Shown piece after piece: positions 7,107 through 15,082 of a stretch of 15,962 nt of DNA (its first letter is position 1; every line of letters begins with the position of its first letter). The notes beneath the pieces were generated by a model that saw only the letters and a program-made list of their open reading frames with translations, did no database searches and had not been told where the DNA came from. This DNA comes from CAZAMT01 sp964486145 (GTDB taxonomy: Bacteria > Bacteroidota > Bacteroidia > Bacteroidales > JAAAOM01). Location of the stretch: assembly GCA_964486145.1 (NCBI GenBank), contig CAZAMT010000063.1:1-15962 (forward strand). Direction: 5' to 3'. The translations under genes were made by a program, and so were the position numbers.

Positions 7107-10100
7107 TTATTTATTACAGGTTTGTTCAAGTGGAATATCGGGTGCAACGTAGTTGTTCCATTCGCTTTGCGTAAAGTTACGCGTTAAGAATGAACACATT
7201 TGGTTGGCCATATACCTTGATTCTGTTGGCCAAACAAGAATTAAATCTCCCTTATCACTGGAAGTTATTAAATTGCGGCTGTCCGGACTAAATGCAATTG
7301 ACAACACCCAGGATTCATGGCCGGTTAGTACGATCGGTGGTTTGCTGTAATCTTCCAATGTCCATAAGCGAACCGTTCCATCCATACTGGATGATGCAAG
7401 AAATTTCCCATTTTGACTAAAATCGACATCCAGAATTCGTGCGGAATGGCCGGTTAGATTTTTTATAAGGCTTCCCGTTCTTGCATTGATTAGTTTCAAA
7501 TTTCCTGATTTATCGCCTATGGCTATTAAACTGCCATTTGAGTTATAGGTCAATGAATAAATGGTAATGCCACCTCCGTTATACAATAGTCGGTTTCCGG
7601 ATCCATCGAGATTCCAGGTAAAGACATTACCATCATCTGTACCACCGGCAATATTATTTCCATTAGGAGAAACCTCAATGACCCTGATTTTTTGATCGTG
7701 TTGAACGATGTTTTGATAATTCATCGTTGATAAATCCCATACCAGAATTGATTTATCATTTCCGGAACTTATCAGCCGGTTACCATCCGGAGTAAAAGAC
7801 AGGGAACCAACCCAACCAGTATGACCTGTTAAAACTCTCGGGGCCTGGTTATCTGATTTCAGGTTAAATAATTGTATGTCGGAGTTACCTGTGCCGCAAG
7901 CCAGCCAGTTGCTATTTGGACTGATGGCCAGGGATCGGTTAATCGAATTATTATTGATTAATGTAGCCGGTGTTCTGTTATTGCCCTCCAGGCTCCATTT
8001 CAGTATTTTACCATCGCCTCCTGCTGAGTAGAAGACAGTTGACTGAGGCATAAATACCAACGATCGTACAGCCCCGGTATGGCCCTGAAAACCCTGATAA
8101 AGCCCGTAATTAAATTCTTCGAGAGCCTGGTATAAACCTATATAAATGTCCTGATTGTGCTGTGTACCATTGAATTGGTCATTAAATTTGTAGGCCTGGT
8201 AAGCAAGCAGTCCGCGTAAATCTCTGTTTCGGTAAACCTGCATTGACTTCACAGCCATGGTATTGGCGATAGTCAACATGCGTTGTTGTAATGCTTTCTC
8301 TTTTTCTTTTTGAGCCATTGTTTTTTCCTGTTCGGTCAGTTGCAGTCTACTCTCGATGGTTTCTTTTTCTTCCCGGATTTCCGTATTATCCTGGAGCAGT
8401 TTTTCCGATTCTTCTGCTGCCTGGTTTGCCACCTGTTCGGCAAGCAGTCTTTCGCGGTTGGCAACGATTTTCTCTCTTTCAGCCAGCTCCCGCTTTTCTG
8501 ATTCTGTGCTTGCCAGTGCCTGAGCCTTGTCCCGGTAAAATTCGGCATCCTCGGCCCGATCTCCGGCAAGCTGTGCATTACGGTCTGCTTCGCGGCGTGC
8601 CTCTTCAGCCATTAATCGTTGTTTATCTGCTTCCCGTTTCTGCACGTTGGCATAGAACATCAACGAGAAAAATATGAGAGCGATAATAACGGCACTCGCA
8701 GCCATTCTTCGGCTTCGTATAAGAGCTCGACGCTGGATTTTTACTTTATTTTTTTCTTCGGCATTAAACCGTTTTTCACTTGCTTCGAGAAATACCATGG
8801 TTCTCTCGAAGGCCGGGTTATATCGTCGTGCCCATGCAAGGTTGGGCTTAAACTTCTTTTTCCAGTTTAATGCAAGCAACAAGTCGGGAGGCCGCCAAAG
8901 ACCGGTTTTCCCAAGCTGATACAATTCCGCTGCTTCAGAAAGTCGCAGGTACATTTGCACTGATTCTGATTCTTCCTGCACCCAGATACGCAACTTTTCC
9001 CAAATACGCATAATGCTTTCATGAGAAATATCGATAACTGTATCGGCGGTGAGATCAGTATCAGTGGAAGGTGTGAGGAATGCACGACCTTTTGTCCGGA
9101 ACTTTTCAATTACCTCCATGGTATCTTTAACAGAGGCCTGAGCAATTTCAGCAATGGTGGAAACTTTTGCCGGATGGCGTGTTCCCCGGTTATCATCGCC
9201 ACGTTCAGTCAGAGTGGTAAACATGCTCCGGCAGATTCTTTTGCCATCATCTGTAAGTTCATTGTAAGCTTCATTGGCATGCAGCGACAACGCGTTATCA
9301 ACTTTTCCTGCTGCTTCATAATCAACCAGTGAAATTGGAGCATTGGGATCACTGAATTTTGACCAGTGATCGTATGTACGCATCATGGCATGTTGTATCA
9401 CCGATAAGGTATCGGATTCGTCCTGCACACTGTTGAGCAATTCGTTGACCAGTTGCTCCTCGATGTCAGCTCCTGCAACAGCAATGGGACCGGTAATAGC
9501 TTTTCGATAGTCTTCCCGGGACATTTGAGGAATAAGGTAATTACTTTGATTAATTTTTCTGGAAAGATCAAGAAAATTTGAACATTCACCCATAAAATCC
9601 GACCGCATGGTAATAACCACGTAAATGGGAATTTCCGACTGTTTGACTGCTTCCACAAGCAATTTAATGAAGCTTTCGGTTTCATTGATATCATCAACAT
9701 TTTTGGTTGCTTCCCGGAAACGAAACAACTCCTCAAACTGGTCAACAATTAACAGTATATTTTGGTTTTTCGGGACTTTCAGTTGCTTGTATACATTAAC
9801 CAGACCCTGGTTGCCTCTCTTGAGTACAGAAAATATGATGGCTTTGTAAAGGTCATCCTCGGGTTTTCGGTATTTTGATTCCGTATTGTATATCGCACCG
9901 GCCATGTTAAAAATGGGATCACTTCCTGGTCTGAAAGGAACAATCCTCCAGTTTGAGCCTGCTTTCGGGATAAATCCGCTATGCAGCCCCGGGATTACAC
10001 CACAGTATATCAGGGAAGATTTTCCTCCCCCGGATGCTCCTGTGATGGCAGCAAAACGATACCTGGTGAGATTTCGAATTACTTCTTCACTTTGTCCTTC

Positions 10101-10226
10101 CCTGCCAAAGAACAAAAAACTTTCTTTAATAGTAAATGGACGCAGCCCGGGAAACGGATTGGTATATTCTGCTTTTTTTACAACCTTTAACTGTTGCGTA
10201 ATTGTATGTTCTTCAATATCATGCAT
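7107..10226 (-). CDS. nSTAND1 NTPase with TM helix, coiled coil and WD40 propeller
   Basis: A 1039-residue STAND NTPase. Residues 22-45 carry the nSTAND1 signature (NPFPGLRPF...FFGRE). Walker A is GASGGGKSS (63-71), Walker B is LLIVDQFEELF (158-168), a sensor-like MRSDF is at 207-211, and a winged-helix SHESIMRIW is at 401-409. Residues 495-508 are strongly basic and precede one membrane helix (about 509-526). A charged coiled coil follows (about 528-655), then seven WD40 repeats (about 711-1002). The tail has cysteines C1011 and C1037 around an RNFTQSEW motif, a tail I recognise from related nSTAND-WD40 proteins. STAND proteins switch from an ADP-bound closed state to an ATP-bound oligomer when their sensor domain binds a ligand. 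There is no N-terminal effector domain, so the effector is probably the neighbouring TIR-like protein. Its ATG overlaps the TIR stop (ATGCATGA), implying coupled translation. Basic residues before the helix suggest NTPase inside and WD40 outside. Confidence 0.93.
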   Translation of the reverse strand: MHDIEEHTITQQLKVVKKAEYTNPFPGLRPFTIKESFLFFGREGQSEEVIRNLTRYRFAAITGASGGGKSSLIYCGVIPGLHSGFIPKAGSNWRIVPFRPGSDPIFNMAGAIYNTESKYRKPEDDLYKAIIFSVLKRGNQGLVNVYKQLKVPKNQNILLIVDQFEELFRFREATKNVDDINETESFIKLLVEAVKQSEIPIYVVITMRSDFMGECSNFLDLSRKINQSNYLIPQMSREDYRKAITGPIAVAGADIEEQLVNELLNSVQDESDTLSVIQHAMMRTYDHWSKFSDPNAPISLVDYEAAGKVDNALSLHANEAYNELTDDGKRICRSMFTTLTERGDDNRGTRHPAKVSTIAEIAQASVKDTMEVIEKFRTKGRAFLTPSTDTDLTADTVIDISHESIMRIWEKLRIWVQEESESVQMYLRLSEAAELYQLGKTGLWRPPDLLLALNWKKKFKPNLAWARRYNPAFERTMVFLEASEKRFNAEEKNKVKIQRRALIRSRRMAASAVIIALIFFSLMFYANVQKREADKQRLMAEEARREADRNAQLAGDRAEDAEFYRDKAQALASTESEKRELAEREKIVANRERLLAEQVANQAAEESEKLLQDNTEIREEKETIESRLQLTEQEKTMAQKEKEKALQQRMLTIANTMAVKSMQVYRNRDLRGLLAYQAYKFNDQFNGTQHNQDIYIGLYQALEEFNYGLYQGFQGHTGAVRSLVFMPQSTVFYSAGGDGKILKWSLEGNNRTPATLINNNSINRSLAISPNSNWLACGTGNSDIQLFNLKSDNQAPRVLTGHTGWVGSLSFTPDGNRLISSGNDKSILVWDLSTMNYQNIVQHDQKIRVIEVSPNGNNIAGGTDDGNVFTWNLDGSGNRLLYNGGGITIYSLTYNSNGSLIAIGDKSGNLKLINARTGSLIKNLTGHSARILDVDFSQNGKFLASSSMDGTVRLWTLEDYSKPPIVLTGHESWVLSIAFSPDSRNLITSSDKGDLILVWPTESRYMANQMCSFLTRNFTQSEWNNYVAPDIPLEQTCNK

Positions 10227-11661
10227 TGTATTCTTCCATCTTTGTTAATAAAGGTTCAAACACAGACTCCAAATCCATGCTGTTTTGTAAGAAAACAACA
10301 TCATTGGTAATTTGCTCATCAAACTTTTCGATACCATTGTCTGAGTTGGTTAGCACTGCTTTGAACGCAAACGGTACCGATCGGCCATAACCCTTTATTT
10401 TAATCAGATCCCTGAATTTTGCTTCCAGCCAGTTTGTATTTCCATTATCAAAAATTAAAACACCGTGGCAAAACGCAAGATGATTAATATGCTGTTGAAT
10501 AATTGAATCCTCGTTTTCAAAACTCAAAGTTAATACCCTCATTCCTTTATTGCTTAAAAATGATATATAATTTTTGAGGTTCGAATGGTGTAATGGGTCA
10601 TGAATAACATAAAGACAAAATTCCTTACCAGGATCATTACCGGATGAGTCTAACAAGCTATTTATGTTGTTGAAAATTAATGTTTTTAACTCTTCCAAAG
10701 GAGATTGAATCAACTCTGTATACTGGTCATTCTCTTCACGCTTCATACGGCCCAGAAATAAGTCTTGTCTCTGATCTGAAATTTTCAGGTATGGAGGAAT
10801 CCAAATAATGCGTTTAAATTTCCGGCCGGTAAAATCCGCTTCTTTGATGTAATTCCTGACACTGCGGTTTAGAAAATCGGTAATGGAATACCTTGAATCT
10901 TTCAGGTAGGAACCATATAAACCACCCAGCATGTGAATACTCATGATAGAATTGTCGAGCATTTTATTCAGCGCGGGTTCAATTTCTTTAGACCTGTTAG
11001 GGAGCCGGTATCCCGGCAATACCTGATATCCGTGTTGTTTTAATTCGCGGATTATTTTATTTCGATTTTCTTCCTGATCCTGGGTTGTTTCGGCTACAAA
11101 AATCGCGGGATTATTCCTAAATTCCGACGCCTGCACCTCCCCGGAATAAAGGTTTATTGATGCACTGACATCATTGACGAGATCATTGAACCTGTGCCAA
11201 ATGGAATGTGTTTCAATAATTTCCCTTGAGAAATCAACTTCTATGAATTTTCGGGTATTGGGTTTTTTATCATAGAATGTAAACTGAGGTTGATTTTGCA
11301 TCCACGAAGGAATGTGATCCTCATTTAATGGAAATTTTATAACATGAAACAGCGTGCTTTTGTTTTTTCCGGATTGTTGCTGATGTAACTTCTCTAACTC
11401 CTGCACATAGTCATTTTCGTTCAGGTAATCCGGTGACCAAATGCAAATAAACGCACTGTTGCCTGCATCCAGATCAACAGCAGTACTCTTTGGAGGGTGG
11501 ATAGCTTTGTGTGTTATATGAATAGGACTGTCAACGAGTTGATGATAAAAAGCTTCCAGGTATTTTTTAAACTCAGAAACCCATATATGATCGGCGCTCG
11601 CGAGTGATTCGTCGTTGCGATGGGGATAGAGAATGAATATTTGGTTGTTCTTGTTTTCCAT
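10219..11661 (-). CDS. protein with three tandem TIR/DUF4062-like domains
   Basis: A 480-residue cytoplasmic protein with no signal peptide or membrane segment. Three Rossmann-like units can be seen. Unit 1 (about 6-160) is TIR-like: strand QIFILYPHR, helix WVSEFKKYL, strand AFICIWSPDY, then YVQELEKL, where E88 sits at the position of the catalytic glutamate of TIR NADases. Unit 2 (about 184-340) starts AIFVAETTQDQEENRNKI and resembles DUF4062/TIR-like domains found with STAND proteins. It lacks an obvious glutamate after the SIHMLGGLYG strand, so it may be non-catalytic. Unit 3 (about 347-475) has strand FCLYVIHD and VLIFDNGNTNWLEAKFRDL. TIR domains cleave NAD+, make cyclic nucleotide-type signals, or scaffold. 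Its position 11 bases after the NTT gene and 8 bases overlapping the STAND gene fits an effector or adaptor of that STAND. Catalysis is unproven. Confidence 0.82.
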   Translation of the reverse strand: MENKNNQIFILYPHRNDESLASADHIWVSEFKKYLEAFYHQLVDSPIHITHKAIHPPKSTAVDLDAGNSAFICIWSPDYLNENDYVQELEKLHQQQSGKNKSTLFHVIKFPLNEDHIPSWMQNQPQFTFYDKKPNTRKFIEVDFSREIIETHSIWHRFNDLVNDVSASINLYSGEVQASEFRNNPAIFVAETTQDQEENRNKIIRELKQHGYQVLPGYRLPNRSKEIEPALNKMLDNSIMSIHMLGGLYGSYLKDSRYSITDFLNRSVRNYIKEADFTGRKFKRIIWIPPYLKISDQRQDLFLGRMKREENDQYTELIQSPLEELKTLIFNNINSLLDSSGNDPGKEFCLYVIHDPLHHSNLKNYISFLSNKGMRVLTLSFENEDSIIQQHINHLAFCHGVLIFDNGNTNWLEAKFRDLIKIKGYGRSVPFAFKAVLTNSDNGIEKFDEQITNDVVFLQNSMDLESVFEPLLTKMEEYNA

Positions 11662-11672
11662 AAAATAATTAC

Positions 11673-14600
11673 TTAAGAAACCAATTGTTCTTCTGTCATT
11701 TTATTTTGATACTTCGTTTTATCTTTGTAAAAATCAGTCATGTAATTTTGAATTACTATCTCAAGTTCTGGAAAATCAAATAACTGTAAATTAAGCAATT
11801 CCCTCGGCATACTGAAAAGGATCGCATGATTGGTACATTTCATATCATAAAATTTACACCCTTCCTGTTCAAGTAGCAGAAAATCAAGGATTTCATTTTC
11901 AGTCCTGCTTAAAACTATTTCGTTATTTTCATAGATATCAATGTTTCCCTTGTAAACAAAATATACCGGTAATTGCGATGGTTCACCTGAAATGGAGGTA
12001 ACCTCGCCTGCCGTCATTTCTTCATCAATGAGATTTTTTGCAAAATCAACAAGAATATTGATTCGCAGGTTTCTAAAATACCAGTTTGATTTTAAGAAAA
12101 ATACTTTTTCCCTTATCAGATGGTGCTGATGGTAGCTGAGTTGGGCCAGCGTATGATCCAGATATACACGAACAGAGGGTTCAATTCTTTCAGCTAACTC
12201 AATAAACATGTCCGGATCTTTATCATAAATCAGGCATGCCGCTGATTCACGAACCAGGGAATCTGAATGGAACAAGCAGGCGATGATTTCATTGTTTATT
12301 TTAACTTCATTATCATTCATCATGGAATGTAAAATGGAAGCTTTTGTCCATAAACTTACCTGATTATATTCCGATGTTAAAATATTGCTCAATGCTTCCT
12401 CATGGCTAACCAGCTCCAGGGAAAAATAGTTTTGTAATTGCTTATATTTTGTAAAAAAATTTGAGTGCTGCAATACAGGCATCAATACCGATTTCAGGTT
12501 ATTATCAATAAAATTGTCAAGTACCTCGAGTGCAAAATTGTTTCCCTGGACATCATCATTTTCGAGGTATTCCCTCATGCTGTCAATGGTTTTGTGGTTG
12601 TATGCCAAACTTAACATAAGGTATATCTGGTGATAGTTCAATCGTATATCCTCTTCGATGGCTACTGCAACATTCTCATAAATACCATCTTTTTTAAGAC
12701 TTGCAAGAAACGTGAAATTTTGGCCTAATATGCTAATTACTTTTACAAGAGAATTTAGAACACGGTTAAGTAATTGGTCCTGAGGCCTGAATTTAGAATT
12801 TCGAAGTGATTGCAGTGCCTGCAGGGAAACTTCCACGCTGGGATTGTCAATTTTGGATAACAACTCCTCAAACGCTTTCAGGCTTCCCATCTCACCCATG
12901 GCTTTTACCAGTCTTTTCAAAATACGTTCTTCAGCCTTGGTATTTAAAAAAACCTGTTCAATATAATCCAGACTGTTTTCACCTGTTTTGATGATGGCAT
13001 CATACGCGAGTGAGTAATAGTCTTGTGAAGATAAATTTTCGATAAGAATGGGAACAAGTTCCCTGTTTTGATATTTAGAAGCCGCGATCAGTGCCGCTTT
13101 TTTAACTTTTGGATCAAAATCCCGAAGAAGGAGAATGAGAGAGGAAAGATGTTGGTCATCATCAACGAAAGACACCAGATTTGCAGCCAAAAAACGGCTG
13201 TCAGAGCTCCTGGACGTGGCCATTTTGAAAATATTGGAACCGCTTTTATCAATGTCAGATAATTTTTTAAACCGCTGTTCCAGTTGCATTAACTCCTGCT
13301 TATATTCTTCATTCTGCTCCTGCTTAATTTGTCTGTCGAGATAGCGCTGAAATTCAATAACATTTAATTCATTGATTTTTTGCAATGCATATTTTTTTAT
13401 AGGTAATGGGGTATTCCCTATGAGGTATGACAGGTTGTTCCGAAAATCAGAGGGATAATTGTTTTCAGCAATCTTCAATGTAAACATCATTTTTTCAACA
13501 GAGTCAAGAACAGATAGTTTGTAAATCCGATCTTTCAGGGAAATAATTTTTTGAAGCATGTAACTCTGGGATGTTTTAATTTTCTTAATAAGTGTATCCA
13601 GCTCTTTTTGATAAGATTTTAACAAACGGATATTAAAAAATCCCCATACCAACGTTAAAACCAGGGTTGCAAGTAAAAAGTGAATCACTTTCGTGCTTCC
13701 TATCTGAAGAATAAAATGCAATAATGCACCTGCAATGATGATTCCGCTCATTACAACAGGACCATTTAAAACCCTCCGAAATACATCCTGATCTGGTACC
13801 TGGGTTACTTTAATTAGAACTCCGGTAGATGGCAGTTCAATGGCTTCATGCACCGAATGCGAGATGAGTTTTATCAATGAAACGATGACGAATAAAATTG
13901 AAAAGCCGGCAAAAAATTCATTGCTCCCAAAACCATAATAAACTGCAATACCCATGAGGAAAGTAATGGCAATAAAAAGTGGTGACAGGATGGAACTGTA
14001 AGGAGAATCGTAAGGGCTTAGAATTCGTTTTACTATAAATTGCTTCAGTATAAATGTAAAAATTACGAGGGATCCATTAAACAAACCAAAGAATTTTGCA
14101 TAGCCAACCTGACTCTCATAATTTGCATGAACTTCCGTGTAAAATGAAAAATTGATAAAAAATATAACAACAATGCCCGTCATCGCAAACAACGCAAAAT
14201 AAAAGCGGTAACGATTTTTCCACATAGATGAAAAGGCAAAACCTGTTAATCCACTATTTCTTTTTCGTTTTTCTGATAAAGAATTTGAATGAAACAGGGT
14301 ATTGATAATAATTTGAATAATAATAGAAGCCCCGGCTGCACCTACAGCAAAATAGTATAAATTTTCAATACTTGGAATTAGAAAAAGGTAACCAATCGTG
14401 CCAAACCCGGCAACTGCAATTCCCGATATGAATGCAAATTCAAAGTATGTCTTAAACCGTTTGTTTTGATCAGGGTCAAAAAAATTGCTGATGGTTGCCC
14501 AAAACAGTTGAAGCCCGGTTAATCCGAGAGGGATTATGAAGATGACCAATAAGAATACAAATTCGGGACGTGGAAAAAAAATGTTGCTTACAATGACAAG

Positions 14601-14888
14601 TGCCGGAACTATCAAGTATATAGATAAACTATAGAGACTGAAAAATTTAGCTTTCGTTCGCACATAAACCGCCGTAAAAAACGGATAAAAAAGCAAACCA
14701 CCTACACCACCAAGTATAATGGCCAGAGGAAGGTCGGATGGCGAATATATCCCAAGAAACAATGAAAAACCTGTGATTTCAATTAATCCGAAGTATATGC
14801 CAAAAAAGAAACACAATACCGAAAATACTCCAACTTTCGGATACTCGTTCTTTCTTATATTTAATGAGTTTATGAGTTGCGTTGACAT
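11673..14888 (-). CDS. NTT-like nucleotide transporter fused to HEAT repeats and cNMP-binding-like domain
   Basis: A 1071-residue protein, first gene of the operon. Residues 17-420 contain about 12 hydrophobic helices in an MFS-type layout. The opening (KVGVFSVLCFFFGIYFGLIE, then the FSLFLGIYSPSDLPLAIILGG loop) resembles the NTT (ATP/ADP translocase, Npt1/Npt2) family, which exchanges ATP, ADP or related nucleotides. Residues about 430-545 are helical and charged. About 555-900 are HEAT-like helical pairs (for example DFDPKVKKAALIAASKY). Residues about 937-1055 look like a cyclic-nucleotide-binding domain (DFAKNLIDEEMTAGEV, YFVYKGNIDIYE) but lack the usual phosphate-binding cassette with its Glu and Arg, so cNMP binding is doubtful. 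NTT-HEAT fusions are known in free-living bacteria, where their substrates are mostly undefined. Beside TIR and STAND genes it may move or sense nucleotides, or act as an inner-membrane scaffold; both are inference. Confidence 0.85.
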   Translation of the reverse strand: MSTQLINSLNIRKNEYPKVGVFSVLCFFFGIYFGLIEITGFSLFLGIYSPSDLPLAIILGGVGGLLFYPFFTAVYVRTKAKFFSLYSLSIYLIVPALVIVSNIFFPRPEFVFLLVIFIIPLGLTGLQLFWATISNFFDPDQNKRFKTYFEFAFISGIAVAGFGTIGYLFLIPSIENLYYFAVGAAGASIIIQIIINTLFHSNSLSEKRKRNSGLTGFAFSSMWKNRYRFYFALFAMTGIVVIFFINFSFYTEVHANYESQVGYAKFFGLFNGSLVIFTFILKQFIVKRILSPYDSPYSSILSPLFIAITFLMGIAVYYGFGSNEFFAGFSILFVIVSLIKLISHSVHEAIELPSTGVLIKVTQVPDQDVFRRVLNGPVVMSGIIIAGALLHFILQIGSTKVIHFLLATLVLTLVWGFFNIRLLKSYQKELDTLIKKIKTSQSYMLQKIISLKDRIYKLSVLDSVEKMMFTLKIAENNYPSDFRNNLSYLIGNTPLPIKKYALQKINELNVIEFQRYLDRQIKQEQNEEYKQELMQLEQRFKKLSDIDKSGSNIFKMATSRSSDSRFLAANLVSFVDDDQHLSSLILLLRDFDPKVKKAALIAASKYQNRELVPILIENLSSQDYYSLAYDAIIKTGENSLDYIEQVFLNTKAEERILKRLVKAMGEMGSLKAFEELLSKIDNPSVEVSLQALQSLRNSKFRPQDQLLNRVLNSLVKVISILGQNFTFLASLKKDGIYENVAVAIEEDIRLNYHQIYLMLSLAYNHKTIDSMREYLENDDVQGNNFALEVLDNFIDNNLKSVLMPVLQHSNFFTKYKQLQNYFSLELVSHEEALSNILTSEYNQVSLWTKASILHSMMNDNEVKINNEIIACLFHSDSLVRESAACLIYDKDPDMFIELAERIEPSVRVYLDHTLAQLSYHQHHLIREKVFFLKSNWYFRNLRINILVDFAKNLIDEEMTAGEVTSISGEPSQLPVYFVYKGNIDIYENNEIVLSRTENEILDFLLLEQEGCKFYDMKCTNHAILFSMPRELLNLQLFDFPELEIVIQNYMTDFYKDKTKYQNKMTEEQLVS

Positions 14889-15082
14889 AATGTAAAATAA
14901 AACAGGAAAGGTAAAAATAAGAATTAATTATGTTTTGATGATGGAAATTGACAATTAATACACGAACAATCAATTTATTTATACCAACTTAGCTTTATAC
15001 AAAAAATACGGATTGTTTAATTAATACGCATAGATGTTAAACAATTGCAAATTAGATATGTTATCCTGCAAAATGTGAATAA
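14889..15082. promoter_or_regulatory. divergent promoter region between operon and yhhQ-like gene
   Basis: This 194-base AT-rich spacer lies between the divergent starts at 14888 and 15083 and must hold promoters for both unless transcription comes from further away. I found no exact Bacteroidota TAnnTTTG element; there are only one-mismatch or wrong-spacing versions. A TTGACA at 14948-14953 has no well-spaced -10 partner. The most structured element is the inverted repeat at 15012-15045. Confidence 0.6.
15012..15045. repeat. perfect 9-bp inverted repeat, candidate operator
   Basis: ATTGTTTAA (15012-15020) and TTAAACAAT (15037-15045) are exact inverted copies with a 16-base spacer, so half-site centres are 25 bases apart, between two and two and a half helical turns. 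It lies 38 bases upstream of the yhhQ-like start and 124 bases upstream of the operon start. This suits a dimeric regulator site, or a leader hairpin of the yhhQ-like transcript. No T tract follows, so it is not a terminator. Confidence 0.45.

Noticed and set aside
7094..7147. Upstream start (ATG at 7147) for the barrel protein
   Set aside because: It would add 18 residues before the signal peptide and overlap the STAND gene by 41 bases. The ATG at 7093 gives a normal signal peptide and a 13-base spacer.
8291..8677. 128-residue plus-strand ORF opposite the STAND coiled coil
   Set aside because: It is a shadow of the coiled-coil codons; its Leu/Phe/Pro-rich translation mirrors the Glu/Lys/Arg-rich sense strand.
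9886..10248. 120-residue plus-strand ORF opposite the STAND NTPase N-terminus
   Set aside because: It is antisense to the Walker A region, whose motifs are intact on the minus strand, with no family features of its own.
14948..14953. TTGACA as a -35 box
   Set aside because: There is no -10 match at 16-18 bases, and Bacteroidota housekeeping promoters do not use this consensus.
15046..15082. preQ1 riboswitch in the leader of the queuosine precursor transporter
   Set aside because: I looked for the C-rich loop and A-rich tail of preQ1 class I and saw neither; the leader is short and AT-rich.
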